Shown here one piece after another: positions 8,372-17,878 of a DNA stretch of 64,000 bases (positions are counted from its first letter, which is position 1; each line of letters starts with the position of its first letter). The translations under genes and the position numbers were made by a program. The DNA is from an uncultured Anaerolineae bacterium (GTDB taxonomy: Bacteria; Chloroflexota; Anaerolineae; Anaerolineales; Villigracilaceae): assembly GCA_903822545.1 (NCBI GenBank), contig CAIJPN010000017.1, positions 1 to 64,000 on the forward strand, given 5' to 3'. Below the pieces are notes generated by a model that was not told the origin of the DNA, did no database searches, and saw only the letters and a list, made by a program, of their open reading frames with translations.

Positions 8372-10681
8372 ATGGAAGGTCTTAACTCGTTCGAACAGGT
8401 GGCGATCTGGAGTGTACTTGGCGTCGCTATCCTGGGTTTGGCCTATGCCTGGTTCCTGCGCACGCAAATTATGCGCGAGGATATGGGCACCGCGAAGATG
8501 CAGGAAGTGTGGGGGTGGATCCGCGATGGGGCGGATGCTTACCTGGGGCAGCAGCTGAAGTCTATTGTGCCCTTTATTGCAGTCCTGACCGTTCTTTTGT
8601 TCCTGTCCGTTTACATTGTTCCGCCTTCACCAGAAGCGAAAATGCGCTTCCCCACCCTGACCGATGACCAGCTCAAGCTCTATATCGGCATCGCCCGCGC
8701 GATTGCCTTCATCATGGGCTCCGGCTTCTCGCTAACGGTGGGACAGATTGGTATGCGTATGGCTGTAGCGGCGAATGTTCGCGTTGCGGCAGCTTCCCGC
8801 AAATCATTCGGTGAAGCCCTGCGCGTTGCCTATCGCGCCGGAACCATCACCGGTATGCTGACTGACGGCCTGGGCTTGTTCGGCGGCACCATCATCTTCA
8901 TCATCCTCGGTGTGGCTGCGCCCGATGCGCTGCTGGGCTTCGGCTTTGGCGGCACACTCCTGGCGTTGTTCATGCGCGTGGGTGGCGGTATCTTCACCAA
9001 AGCTGCGGATGTTGGCGCTGACCTGGTCGGTAAAGTTGAAGCCGGTATCCCCGAAGACGATCCCCGCAACCCGGCGGTCATCGCCGATCTGGTGGGAGAC
9101 AACGTCGGTGACTGCGCTGGTATGGCCGCAGATATCTTCGAAAGCTACGAAGTGACCATCGTCTCTGGTTTGATCCTGGGACTGGCGCTGTATCACTCTA
9201 CCGGGCAAATCGCCTGGATCATCTACCCGCTGATCGTGCGCGGTATTGGTGTGCTTTCCTCCATCCTGGGTACTTATGTGGTCAAGGGCGGCACCACCGG
9301 TAAAGCCAGCGATGCCATGGGCGCAATTTTCCAGGGCTTCCTGACTTCGGCTGGCATTTCTGCCGCACTGTTTTTCATCGCTGGCTATTTCTACCTTGGC
9401 AGCAACCCCGCCTTTGAAGAATTTGGCGGCTGGTGGCGCACCCCCCTGGCAGTAGCTGTGGGTGTTTTGCTTGCCATCCTGATCGATCGCCTGACTGAAT
9501 ACTTCACCGGCACACATCATGGTGGCCCGGTGGATGAAATCCGCAAGGCGGCCAACACCGGCCCGGCCACCCTGGTCTTGCAGGGTATCTCGGTTGGTTT
9601 CGAGTCATCCGTTTGGTCGGTGGTTGTCATTGCGGCTACCATCTTCGCCTCGGTCTTTATTTTCGGCACCATCCCGGGCATCGAAGGCGTTGAGCGTGTC
9701 AACTTCATCCTGTACGGCGTCGCCATGACCGGTATCGGCATGCTGACCCTGACCGGCAACAACGTCGCTATGGACTCCTTCGGCCCGATTGCTGACAACG
9801 CCAACGGCATTGGCGAAATGTCCTGGTCTGGCATGGAAGACAAAGAAACCAAAGCCGCCCAGCAGATTATGTCTGACCTGGATGCGGTCGGTAACACCAC
9901 CAAAGCCATTACCAAAGGTGTGGCGATTGGTTCCGCCGTGATTGCGGCAGTCTCCCTGTTCGGCTCATTTATTGTGGATGTCAGCCGCGTCGACTCTACT
10001 GCCCTCGCAAACGGCATCCGTGTCAACATCCCCGAAGTGTTCGTGGGGATGCTCATTGGTGGCGCGCTGCCCTGGCTGTTCTCCTCGTTTGCGGTGCAGG
10101 CTGTCAGCCGCGCCGCTGGCCTGATCGTCGAAGAAGCCCGCCGCCAGTTCCGCCTGGGTGTCCTCGAAGGCAAAGTCAAAGCCGACTATCGGCAAGCTGT
10201 CGCCATCTCCACCACCGCCGCACAGAAAGAACTCGTCGGCCTGGCGCTACTTGGCGTTGTCACCCCGATCGTCGTTGGCCTGATGTTCCAGGTGGAAGCC
10301 CTGGGCGGTTTCCTGGCTGGTATCATTGTTTCCGGCCAGCTCCTGGCAGTCTTCCTGAATAACGCCGGTGGCGCCTGGGACAACGCCAAGAAGATGATCG
10401 AAGACGAACCGCGCAGCAAAGAAAAGAACTCTGGCAAGGGTTCCGAACGTCACAAAGCGGCTGTCGTTGGCGACACCATCGGCGATCCCTTCAAAGATAC
10501 CGCTGGCCCGGCGCTCAACCCGATGATCAAAGTCGTCAACCTCGTTGCGCTCATTATCGCCCCCATCGTAGTGACTTATAAAGAACTTGGCGTCGGCGGT
10601 TGGGCAGTCGTCATTGTATTGTTGGGCGTGCTTGCCTGGGCAGTCATGCGCTCCAAGGCTCCTGCTGAAGGGCTGAAGTAA
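8372..10681 (+). CDS. hppA: Membrane-bound ion-pumping pyrophosphatase, K+-independent type
   Basis: 769 residues from ATG 8372, which is preceded by GGGAGGAG. About 15-16 membrane helices. The cytoplasmic pyrophosphate site is intact (GADLVGKVEAGIPEDDPRNP and GDNVGDCAGMAADIFES). The motif GNTTKAITKG carries Lys and Thr at the two positions that distinguish K+-independent from K+-dependent enzymes (Ala and Gly there); known K+-independent members are H+ pumps. It hydrolyses pyrophosphate and exports protons, saving energy from biosynthesis and acyl-CoA formation (for example by the AMP-forming acetyl-CoA synthetase encoded at 45283-47235). Monocistronic, with a strong promoter and a strong terminator. 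Confidence 0.95.
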   Translation: MEGLNSFEQVAIWSVLGVAILGLAYAWFLRTQIMREDMGTAKMQEVWGWIRDGADAYLGQQLKSIVPFIAVLTVLLFLSVYIVPPSPEAKMRFPTLTDDQLKLYIGIARAIAFIMGSGFSLTVGQIGMRMAVAANVRVAAASRKSFGEALRVAYRAGTITGMLTDGLGLFGGTIIFIILGVAAPDALLGFGFGGTLLALFMRVGGGIFTKAADVGADLVGKVEAGIPEDDPRNPAVIADLVGDNVGDCAGMAADIFESYEVTIVSGLILGLALYHSTGQIAWIIYPLIVRGIGVLSSILGTYVVKGGTTGKASDAMGAIFQGFLTSAGISAALFFIAGYFYLGSNPAFEEFGGWWRTPLAVAVGVLLAILIDRLTEYFTGTHHGGPVDEIRKAANTGPATLVLQGISVGFESSVWSVVVIAATIFASVFIFGTIPGIEGVERVNFILYGVAMTGIGMLTLTGNNVAMDSFGPIADNANGIGEMSWSGMEDKETKAAQQIMSDLDAVGNTTKAITKGVAIGSAVIAAVSLFGSFIVDVSRVDSTALANGIRVNIPEVFVGMLIGGALPWLFSSFAVQAVSRAAGLIVEEARRQFRLGVLEGKVKADYRQAVAISTTAAQKELVGLALLGVVTPIVVGLMFQVEALGGFLAGIIVSGQLLAVFLNNAGGAWDNAKKMIEDEPRSKEKNSGKGSERHKAAVVGDTIGDPFKDTAGPALNPMIKVVNLVALIIAPIVVTYKELGVGGWAVVIVLLGVLAWAVMRSKAPAEGLK

Positions 10682-10710
10682 GTTAAAAAAACTCATGTTT
10701 GTTGTTATGG

Positions 10711-10747
10711 AAAGGGGAGGGCGTTATTTACGCCCTCCCCTTTTTTT
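10711..10747 (+). terminator. Rho-independent terminator of hppA
   Basis: AAAGGGGAGGGCG (10711-10723) pairs with CGCCCTCCCCTTT (10731-10743) around a seven-base loop and runs into a T tract. It is a strong intrinsic terminator directly behind the pyrophosphatase gene. Confidence 0.9.
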
Positions 10748-10813
10748 GTCCCTGCCTACATCAAAACCTATCAGGTTGTATTTTTCATCGCAGCCTGTGG
10801 CTCATCCAGGTGA

Positions 10814-10819
10814 TAGAAT
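10814..10819 (+). promoter_or_regulatory. -10 element TAGAAT, probable leaderless promoter
   Basis: TAGAAT ends six bases before ATG 10826, with no ribosome binding site between. No good -35 is visible. Confidence 0.4.
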
Positions 10820-10825
10820 TCAGTT

Positions 10826-11428
10826 ATGACACCACAAGCTCACCTGAAATTCAATGATTTTGCGCCTGATGTTGAACTGCTTGGCGTGGATGGGCAGCCC
10901 GTGAGGCTTTCTACCCTGTGGAAGCAGAATGTGCTGATCCTGGCTTTTACGCGCCACTTTGGCTGCCCGCAATGCAAAGAGATGATCGAGCAACTCATCC
11001 ATTACAGGCCAGAGATGTCCACACGCGGCATTGGCTTGGCGATTGTTACCCATGCCACGCCCCAAGCTGCCAAAGCCTTCTGTGACGAGCGCGCGCCCAG
11101 TGTCCGCTGCCTGGCTGACCCGGATCGGGCAGCTTATCGCGCCTATGGCCTGGGTCGCGCCTCCCTATGGCAGACTTTCTTCTCTCTCAATGTTTGGCGC
11201 TCAAACAACCGCTTGAAACGTGCCAAAGGCTGGAACACCGACCTGCCGCCCGCTGGTCAAGATGCTATGCAGCTCGGTGGCACCTTCATCATTGGCACGG
11301 ATGGGCGCATCCGCCTGCCGTATTACTACCAGGATATTGCCGACCACCCGCCCGTGGAACTTTTACTTGGCGGTGTGATGGGCATGGACTGGGGCAAGCC
11401 GCTCGAAGGGCCAATTGTGCATGAATAA
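10826..11428 (+). CDS. Peroxiredoxin-like (AhpC/TSA_2 family) protein
   Basis: 200 residues with a thioredoxin fold: the strand VLILAFTRHFGCPQCKEMIE contains a CxxC pair (CPQC) where peroxiredoxin-like 2 proteins have their redox cysteines, followed by a conserved TFIIGTDGRIRLPYYYQD strand near residue 150. No signal peptide, so cytoplasmic. Probably a thiol peroxidase or disulfide reductase, but the substrate is unknown for this subfamily. It precedes the exporter genes on the same strand with a 68-bp gap and may share their transcript. Confidence 0.7.
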   Translation: MTPQAHLKFNDFAPDVELLGVDGQPVRLSTLWKQNVLILAFTRHFGCPQCKEMIEQLIHYRPEMSTRGIGLAIVTHATPQAAKAFCDERAPSVRCLADPDRAAYRAYGLGRASLWQTFFSLNVWRSNNRLKRAKGWNTDLPPAGQDAMQLGGTFIIGTDGRIRLPYYYQDIADHPPVELLLGGVMGMDWGKPLEGPIVHE

Positions 11429-11496
11429 ACAGGAAGCAAATAAGTAGACAAGGAGTGATCGGGGAACCGGGTAACTGGAACCCCGAAAAACGCGTA

Positions 11497-12663
11497 ATGA
11501 ATACATTTTTTCTGGCAGCATACTTAGCTTTCAAAGAAACCTGGCGTAACCGCGGACGATTTCTGCTGGTTTCCATGGTGATTGCGCTCATTGCCCTACT
11601 GGTACTGTTTATTGCAGCGCTTGGTGAAGGGCTGGGCAATGGCAACCGTGAATATATTTCCCGGTTGGATGCTCAGTTGATCGTTTTTCTCGATAAATCG
11701 GATTACATCATCAGCGCCAGCCGCCTGGATCAAAACTCCCTGAGGGAAATTCGTCGTCTGGATGGTGTCGAATCCGCCGGGCCGATCTCGGCCTCCAATA
11801 CCGCCATCCTGCTGCTGCCCAGCACCAAAGTCCAGAAAGTTTCGTTGGTAGGTGTGGACCCAAACCAGCCGGGCTGCCCGCCGGTTTTGGAAGGCCGTGT
11901 CTTTCGCAGTGGTAATGCCCGCGAAACCGTCATCGACCGTAATGTGGCATTACGCACGGGCATCAAAGTCGGTGACATCATCACCATCCGTTCGGCACAG
12001 GGCACCAAAGATAAGTTTTATAGCCTGAAAGTGGTTGGCTTGGCTGCCGGTCAATCGTTCTTCTTCCAGCCATCGATTTTTGTTTCGCCCAACACCTGGG
12101 AACAGGTACGCCCTAAAGGCGAAGCGGAGCTGAACAACACCGTCGCCGCGATTAATGTCATCGCAGTCAAGATGCAAAACCCGGCCCAGCTGGAAGCGAT
12201 GAAGCAGCTGCTGACCAGCCAGGTGACCAACATCCAGGTGGCCGATATCCCCACAACGATTAACAATGTCCCAGGCTATTCCGCCCAACAGGGAACGGTA
12301 CAAACTCAGGCTGTCTTCACCCTGTTGATCGGTGTGTTGGTGATCGGCGGATTCTTCCAGATACAGATTTTGCAGAAAGTGCCACAAATTGGTGTCATGA
12401 AGGCCATTGGCTCGACCAATGCCATGGTTGGGCTGGCTTCGGTATTGCAAATCATCTTGGTGACGGTGATTGGTGTTGCCATTGGGGGCGGCCTGACTTA
12501 TGTTTTCTCGTTGTTCTTCCCGCCGACCATCCCGCTGGTCTTCAACGGGCAGGCTTCGGCCTTCGCCGTGCTCGTTCTGCTGGCCATTGGGCCGCTCGGA
12601 GGCTTGGTCTCAGTATTTTACGCGGTAGGTATTGAACCGCTGAAAGCGTTGAAGTTATCATGA
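11497..12663 (+). CDS. FtsX-like ABC permease (HrtB/MacB-like)
   Basis: 388 residues starting MNTFFLAAYLAFKETWRN. One N-terminal transmembrane helix (residues 18-42), a periplasmic-type domain of about 210 residues, then three C-terminal helices from VFTLLIGVLVIGGFFQI onward: the four-helix type VII ABC topology. The N-terminal RFLLVSMVIALIALLVLFI with the GEGLGNG turn resembles HrtB-like haem/toxicant exporters of Gram-positive bacteria, but this is a resemblance, not an assignment. The ATPase gene overlaps its stop by 4 bp. ATG 11497 was chosen because it puts the helix at the usual distance; an in-frame start at 11455 adds 14 polar residues. Confidence 0.8.
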   Translation: MNTFFLAAYLAFKETWRNRGRFLLVSMVIALIALLVLFIAALGEGLGNGNREYISRLDAQLIVFLDKSDYIISASRLDQNSLREIRRLDGVESAGPISASNTAILLLPSTKVQKVSLVGVDPNQPGCPPVLEGRVFRSGNARETVIDRNVALRTGIKVGDIITIRSAQGTKDKFYSLKVVGLAAGQSFFFQPSIFVSPNTWEQVRPKGEAELNNTVAAINVIAVKMQNPAQLEAMKQLLTSQVTNIQVADIPTTINNVPGYSAQQGTVQTQAVFTLLIGVLVIGGFFQIQILQKVPQIGVMKAIGSTNAMVGLASVLQIILVTVIGVAIGGGLTYVFSLFFPPTIPLVFNGQASAFAVLVLLAIGPLGGLVSVFYAVGIEPLKALKLS

Positions 12664-13382
12664 GCAACGTAGCCCTCGAAGTTCGCGATGTCGTGAAATC
12701 ATTCCAAACCGATACCGGCATCATCAACGCCGTGGATAATGTTTCATTCCAGGTGCATTCGGGTGAGTTCGTGGCGCTGGTGGGCCCGAGCGGTTCTGGC
12801 AAAACCACCATGCTTTCCATGCTGGCGGCCTTGCTCACCCCCTCCAGCGGACAAATTATTATTGATGGTGTTGACCTGGCGCGCATGAGTGAAAAACAGC
12901 GTGTGGCGCTGCGCCGCGAGAAGATTGGATTTACATTCCAGTCGAACAACCTGATCCCGTTTTTAACCGCTCTCGAGAACGTGGAATTGATGCTGCGCCT
13001 GAACAATCGCTATAATCGGGCTGGAGCCGTCCGCTCTGCGGAACTGCTCTCGCGCCTGGGGCTTGGAGAGCGGCTGGCAAATTTACCGGGTCAAATGTCT
13101 GGTGGGCAGCAGCAGCGTGTGGCCATTGCCCGGGCGCTGATTCACAGCCCCACGCTTGTCCTGGCTGATGAGCCAACCGCCAGCCTAGACACGGAGCGTG
13201 CCTTCCAGGTGGTGCAAACCTTCGCGGGACTCATCCATGAGAACCAGCGCGCAGGCATAATGGTCACACATGATTTGCGCATGTGCAAATATGTTGACCG
13301 TGTGCTGCAAATGCGCGATGGCAAACTGGTGAAAATCTATGAAGATCGTAAGGAGATTGACGCCCTGGGGCACGGGGAATAG
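12660..13382 (+). CDS. ABC transporter ATPase (HrtA/LolD/MacB-like)
   Basis: 240 residues. Walker A GPSGSGKTT, Q-loop FQSNNLIPFL, signature MSGGQQQRVAIARAL, Walker B LVLADEPTASLD and the H-loop VTHDLR are complete. It starts inside the permease stop codon (ATGA), so the two form a translationally coupled exporter of the MacB/LolD superfamily. It ends just before a terminator. Confidence 0.9.
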   Translation: MSNVALEVRDVVKSFQTDTGIINAVDNVSFQVHSGEFVALVGPSGSGKTTMLSMLAALLTPSSGQIIIDGVDLARMSEKQRVALRREKIGFTFQSNNLIPFLTALENVELMLRLNNRYNRAGAVRSAELLSRLGLGERLANLPGQMSGGQQQRVAIARALIHSPTLVLADEPTASLDTERAFQVVQTFAGLIHENQRAGIMVTHDLRMCKYVDRVLQMRDGKLVKIYEDRKEIDALGHGE

Positions 13383-13406
13383 GGCAGCGATCACGAAACA
13401 GTTATA

Positions 13407-13445
13407 ACTCCAAAACGCCAGGGGAAAATCCTGGCGTTTTGGAGT
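13407..13445 (+). terminator. Terminator after the exporter operon
   Basis: ACTCCAAAACGCCAGG (13407-13422) pairs with its complement at 13430-13445 around a seven-base loop, giving a 16-bp perfect stem. The T tract after it is weak, but the arm itself contains TTTT. Confidence 0.75.
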
Positions 13446-13490
13446 CTATTTGTAAATACCAAGTTCATCTTTTCGTTGGAGAGAAGCAAA

Positions 13491-14309
13491 ATGATTCGAT
13501 TAATCGCCATCGACCTGGATGGCACGCTTTATAACTCACAACATCATGTATCACCTGCCGGGAAGCGTGCCGTGCACGCGGCCCAGGCCGCCGGGATGCA
13601 GCCAGTGATCGTCACCGGGCGCGGGCGGCGCGGGGCTGAAGCGGCGCTGCATGAGTTGGAAATTGACCTGCCGTACATTTGCTCGGCAGGCGCGTTGGTT
13701 TGCGCAGGCCTGGCGCGCGAGGATGTGCGCATCATTTCGGCGCGAACCTTCCAAATGCCAGATGAGTTGGCTCACATCATCACCTTTGCGCGTGAAACCG
13801 GCACCGGCCTGATCGCCGATGGGGTGCATGGTAATTTGTGGTTTGGGGATGATTCGCTGGGGGAAAGTCTTGACCCGCTGACCAAGGTCTACGCCTACGA
13901 AAGCCGCCGGTCACTACTGCCGGAGCGCGACTTTGACAGCCCCTTACTCAAGGTGACGCTGGTGGCTGAATGCGAAATCCTGGCCCAGGCTGAAGGGTTG
14001 ATGGATGCGCACTGCCCATCTTTGCATTACACCTTTGCGGGCAATAAATATATGGATGTGACCGCCAAAAATGTCAACAAATGCTCGGCGCTGGAGATTT
14101 TGGCGCACAATTTTGGTCTTTCTGCCTCTCAGGTAGCGGCCATTGGCGACCAGCCTATTGATATGCCCATGCTGGAGTGCGCGGGTGTTTCAGCGGCAAT
14201 GGGCAATTCTGTTGAGATGGTGAAAAAGTCGGCCAAAATGGTTGCCCCATCCAATGATGATGATGGGGTGGCGTGGTTTGTGGATTTTTTGATGAAAAGC
14301 CAGGGCTAG
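13491..14309 (+). CDS. HAD-superfamily Cof-type phosphatase
   Basis: 272 residues from ATG 13491 (GGAGAGAAG upstream). HAD motif I is IAIDLDGTLYNS, motif II VIVTGRG, motif III a Lys near KVTLVAE/KNVNKCSALE, motif IV AIGDQPIDMPML, with a C2B cap between them as in the Cof/YidA group. Such enzymes dephosphorylate sugar phosphates or small phosphorylated cofactors in the cytoplasm; specificity cannot be read from sequence. A conservative feature is that motif IV has GDQPIDM where GDxxND(I/M) is usual, so Asn is replaced by Ile or shifted; the two acidic residues remain. Confidence 0.85.
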   Translation: MIRLIAIDLDGTLYNSQHHVSPAGKRAVHAAQAAGMQPVIVTGRGRRGAEAALHELEIDLPYICSAGALVCAGLAREDVRIISARTFQMPDELAHIITFARETGTGLIADGVHGNLWFGDDSLGESLDPLTKVYAYESRRSLLPERDFDSPLLKVTLVAECEILAQAEGLMDAHCPSLHYTFAGNKYMDVTAKNVNKCSALEILAHNFGLSASQVAAIGDQPIDMPMLECAGVSAAMGNSVEMVKKSAKMVAPSNDDDGVAWFVDFLMKSQG

Positions 14310-14324
14310 TGGGCAAGTTTTGCG

Positions 14325-15359
14325 CTACCCCAGCGCTTTGGCTGCTGCCGCTGCTCGTGTGTGCACATCCAGCTTTTCGAATATGGCTTTGAGATGGCGT
14401 TTGACGGTATTGGATGTGATGAACAGTTTTTCGGCGATCTCTTTGTTGGTCAGGCCCTGGGCCAGCAGGTCGAGGACTTCGCGCTCCCGTTCGGTCAGCG
14501 ATTCTAGATTGCTGGCGGGCTGGCGGGCAGTTTGGACGGCGCGCAGGAAGGCGGCGCGGTCGAAGGTCTGTTTTTCGAGGAAGGCCACGATGCCGGTCTG
14601 GTCGTAGGCACGCTGGATATCGTCAACCGATGCCACGCCGCTGACGACGATGGTGGGCAGGGTAAGGCTGCGGGTGGCGTTGAGCAGCTCGTAGCCTTCC
14701 AAATCATCAGATGCGGGAGCAACCCACAGCGGTGAACCAGTCAGGGATAAATCGATCACGGCCAGGGTGAATTTTTCACGGCGCAGGCAGCCCAGGGCTT
14801 CGCCGAGGCTGTTGCAGACGCGCGGATTGTACCCGGCGTCTGTTAGAAGTTCGGCCAGGATGCTGCGCCAGCCGGCATCGTCATCGACCAGGATGGCGCG
14901 CGCTGAGGGAGCGGGGGGAACTGTCGAAACGGAGGCAGGCGCGGCCAGCGAAGCGGATCCGCTGGAACCGGGCTGGGGCGTGGATAAAATCCGGTTGACC
15001 AGGTCCTTGAATTGGGCACGCTGGAAACTTTCTTTTCTCAAGAAGGTGAAGACGCCATATCCCGTGATGGCGCTGACGGCCAGTTCGACGGTGGCGTAGC
15101 CGGTGAGCAGCACCGACTGGCAGGCGGGGTCGTGCAGGCGCAGGGCTTCGAGTGTGCGCAGGCCATCTTCGTTGCTGTGGTCGGCGGGGTGGAGCGAGAG
15201 ATCGACGATGGCGAGGCGGTGCGGTGTTTCTTTGATGCGCTGGATGGCCTCGGTCAGGTTGCTGGCGAGGTCAACTTGCAGGCCGCAATCGCCCAGCAGT
15301 TCGCCCAGGATAGCCTGCCAGGATGGGTCGTCGTCGATGACGATGGCGCGGAGGATCAA
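14325..15359 (-). CDS. Double-receiver response regulator with LuxR-type output
   Basis: 344 residues. First receiver domain at residues 2-125 (VIDDDPSW acidic pair, phosphoacceptor Asp in AIVDLSLHP, K in FLRKESF), second at 155-275 (LVDDDAGW, LAVIDLSLTG, FLEKQTF), then a LuxR/NarL helix-turn-helix (SLTEREREVLDLLAQGLTNK, FITSNTVKRHLKAI). The start is taken as TTG 15359 because GGAGGGG lies four bases upstream and the first receiver strand then begins at residue 2; the ORF continues upstream without a good ATG. It lies downstream of the GAF histidine kinase on the same strand and is its likely partner. Two phosphoacceptors on one regulator could integrate two inputs. Confidence 0.8.
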   Translation of the reverse strand: MILRAIVIDDDPSWQAILGELLGDCGLQVDLASNLTEAIQRIKETPHRLAIVDLSLHPADHSNEDGLRTLEALRLHDPACQSVLLTGYATVELAVSAITGYGVFTFLRKESFQRAQFKDLVNRILSTPQPGSSGSASLAAPASVSTVPPAPSARAILVDDDAGWRSILAELLTDAGYNPRVCNSLGEALGCLRREKFTLAVIDLSLTGSPLWVAPASDDLEGYELLNATRSLTLPTIVVSGVASVDDIQRAYDQTGIVAFLEKQTFDRAAFLRAVQTARQPASNLESLTEREREVLDLLAQGLTNKEIAEKLFITSNTVKRHLKAIFEKLDVHTRAAAAAKALG

Positions 15360-15426
15360 AGCCCCTCCAAATTCCCCGCTGTGCGGTGATGAAAAAGCCT
15401 GTTTTGTGCGTTTGTACGAAAACCAG

Positions 15427-15571
15427 CCACGAATGGGCCACGAATGCTTGCATTGAAGCCTTTCCATTCGTTTATTTGTGAAAATTTGTGGATGGCTTGG
15501 GGGAAAATCATGTCAACCACAGGGACAGGGAGTTTTTTATTGTTTTTCTCCGTGTTTTCTGTGTCTCTGGG
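15427..15571. repeat. Two degenerate palindromic repeats in the kinase-regulator gap
   Basis: The first (15427-15481) has CACGAATG direct copies on the left and CATTCGTTTATTTGTG on the right. The second (15517-15571) has CCACAGGGACAGGGAG opposite CTCCGTGTTTTCTGTGTC, a decayed member of the CACGGAG family also seen at 34190, 36062 and 63680. The rest of the 268-bp gap shows no gene. Confidence 0.5.
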
Positions 15572-15627
15572 GTTTTTATCAAAAAACCTTAATGCTTTTG
15601 GCGCTTTGACAAAAAAAGGCATTTCTA

Positions 15628-17871
15628 TCATCTCTGGTTGGTCATCGGCAGGCGCAGGCGGAAGGTGGTGCCGTGCTGGCCGTCGCTTTCAACGCTGACC
15701 GAGCCGTTCAGGCGTTTTACCAGGGTTTTGACCCACCACAGGCCAAATCCCAGCTTGCCGGGGCGTGTGACGCGCCGCCCGGAGTAGTTCAGTTCGAAGA
15801 TGTGATCGTGCAACTCGGGTGGGATGCCCGGGCCGTTGTCGCTGATGGCGATTTCGACCCAGCTGGGGCCGGTGGCGCCGCTGATGGTGATGATGCCGCG
15901 CCCATCCATTGCGTCGGATGCATTTTCGAGGATGTTGGCGAAGACCAGTTCAAGCGTGCTGCCGCCCGCTATGACCACTGGCAGGCTTTCCAGGGTTTCG
16001 GTGCGCACCAGCACAGAATCGGGCAGTTGGGCCGATTTGACGGCCTCTGCCACGCGCGCGGCCACATTCACCGGTTCCACGCGGATGGGGCGCAGGTGCG
16101 AAAGGCTGTCGCGGACGCTTTGCATGGCATCGGCGGCGCAGCGCTCGATCTCTTTCAGGTTGTGGGCCAGGTAATAGTTGCTCTGGAGCACATCGGCGCA
16201 CTTGTCTTCGATGCCCTGGATGCGCACCGGGATGGTGCCAATCTTGTTGTTCAGGCGATGCAGCAGGTTGGAGGTGATGTCGCCCACTGCCGCAAAAGTT
16301 TCGGCCACCGAGCGCTGCTCCTGGGCCGAACGCAGGTCATCCTGCCGGGCCGTGTTCTGGAAAGCCAGCACGGCAAAATCGGCCAGGAAAACCAGCACCT
16401 TTTTGTCCCACTCCGATTCGATGAATTGCCCGGATGAAGCAGTGGAACTGTAGACGCTGAACGCGCCCAGCGGTTCGCGCCCCTCGCCCACCAGCAGCGG
16501 CACACTCAGGGCGCGCTTCCAGTCCTGGGTTTGGGCCAGGTCGGGGCGATGGAAGCGCGCATCGGCGCGCAGATCGTGCGCCACCACCGCTTCGCGGCCC
16601 AAAACAGCCTGCCCGGCCAGGCTGTCCACCACCGGGATGCGCTCCCCGTGCCGGTAACCGCCGCTGGAGGCCGCATACACCAGATCTGAGCCTTCCACAC
16701 GCCAGATGGCGCTGGCAGAAGCATCCAGCAATTCACAGGCCAGGTCCGAAAGGCGTTGCAGCAGCGCCGGAAGCGGTTGGTTGAGCAGCAGGCGTGTCAC
16801 TTCTTGCAGCGCATCCAGCAGGCGCACTTCCTGGATGGCCACCACCGCCTGGGTTGCCAGCGCTTGCAACAGGTGACTGTCATCTTCACTGAACGCGCCC
16901 ACTGCCGGGCTTTCCAGGTTCAGCACGCCTTCCAGCCGCCCGTTGGAGCCAATCAGCGGCGCGGCCAGCTCCGAACGCATCTCCATCTGCGCATCCAGCG
17001 GGTAATAAATCTGCGACCAGGGCGCGGCTTTTAAATCTTCAATGCGGATGGCCTGGCGATTGCGGGCCACCCACGACATGACACTATCGGACTCGACCGG
17101 CAGCGCCTCCACCAGCGGGTGCGACATTTCCGCCCCGGCCACTGCTCCCGTTACCAGGCTTTTCCCGCCCCGATCCAGCAACCGGAAGATGCCAAACTGC
17201 GCGCCAGTCACATCCAGCGCCATCTCGAGGATGGATTTGAGCGTATCTTCGAGCCGCGAGCGTGATGAAATCAACAGCCCGGCGCGGCGCAGGCGCACCA
17301 ACTCATCCTGTTTACGATCCAGTTCGCGTTTAATGCGCGCCAGGTTCTGGGCGTGGTACATCGCCATCGCCGCCAGGTTGACAAAGTTATCCAGCATTAG
17401 CAGTTCGAGCTGCGAAAACGGGCGCGCTTCGAGCAGGTAGACATACAACGCCCCCACAGGCTTTTCCGCCACGATCAGCGGGAAACAGCCCATGGTGCGC
17501 GCCCCGGCTGCGGCGCGCACCGGGTGGATTTGCAGGTTGGCCTGCTCGTAAGAAAGCATGCGCTTGCGCTGGAGCAGGGCGCGGTGCCCCAGCCCATCGG
17601 CGCGGGGGGCATCTCCGGGGGCGGCATTGTCCCACTTCCCGGCAGAAACGCGCGAGGCGGCGTCGAACTCGCCCCGGGCCGGGTCAAAGCTATAAATAAC
17701 GGCAGACGCATCCGGGACGAGGCGCGAAGCGCTTTCCACGATCAGCGCGAGAGTCGATTCCACGCTGACGGTTTCATCGGAACCAAGCTGGTTCATTGCC
17801 GCGCCAATCTGGTTCAGGCTGGCGAGGGCTTCAAGTAGACGGGGGTCGGTATCAGGCATGAGAGAGTCCAT
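15628..17871 (-). CDS. Triple-GAF sensor histidine kinase
   Basis: 747 residues without membrane segments, so a cytoplasmic sensor. Three GAF domains at about residues 30-185, 205-355 and 365-510. The kinase core follows: dimerisation region with LLHRLNNKIG (candidate phospho-His), N box ELVFANILENASDAM, G1 box DNGPGIP and G2 box KLGFGLWW. An alternative start at 17859 (MPDTDPRLL) is possible; neither has a clear ribosome binding site. The LysE gene ends 7 bp upstream and the double-receiver regulator lies downstream, which makes a likely two-component system. The ligand of the GAF domains is unknown. Confidence 0.85.
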   Translation of the reverse strand: MDSLMPDTDPRLLEALASLNQIGAAMNQLGSDETVSVESTLALIVESASRLVPDASAVIYSFDPARGEFDAASRVSAGKWDNAAPGDAPRADGLGHRALLQRKRMLSYEQANLQIHPVRAAAGARTMGCFPLIVAEKPVGALYVYLLEARPFSQLELLMLDNFVNLAAMAMYHAQNLARIKRELDRKQDELVRLRRAGLLISSRSRLEDTLKSILEMALDVTGAQFGIFRLLDRGGKSLVTGAVAGAEMSHPLVEALPVESDSVMSWVARNRQAIRIEDLKAAPWSQIYYPLDAQMEMRSELAAPLIGSNGRLEGVLNLESPAVGAFSEDDSHLLQALATQAVVAIQEVRLLDALQEVTRLLLNQPLPALLQRLSDLACELLDASASAIWRVEGSDLVYAASSGGYRHGERIPVVDSLAGQAVLGREAVVAHDLRADARFHRPDLAQTQDWKRALSVPLLVGEGREPLGAFSVYSSTASSGQFIESEWDKKVLVFLADFAVLAFQNTARQDDLRSAQEQRSVAETFAAVGDITSNLLHRLNNKIGTIPVRIQGIEDKCADVLQSNYYLAHNLKEIERCAADAMQSVRDSLSHLRPIRVEPVNVAARVAEAVKSAQLPDSVLVRTETLESLPVVIAGGSTLELVFANILENASDAMDGRGIITISGATGPSWVEIAISDNGPGIPPELHDHIFELNYSGRRVTRPGKLGFGLWWVKTLVKRLNGSVSVESDGQHGTTFRLRLPMTNQR

Positions 17872-17878
17872 GTAAGAA

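Noticed and set aside
8804-9520. 238-codon minus-strand ORF inside the pyrophosphatase gene
   Set aside because: It is the mirror of a G/C-rich conserved membrane protein gene, with no family resemblance.
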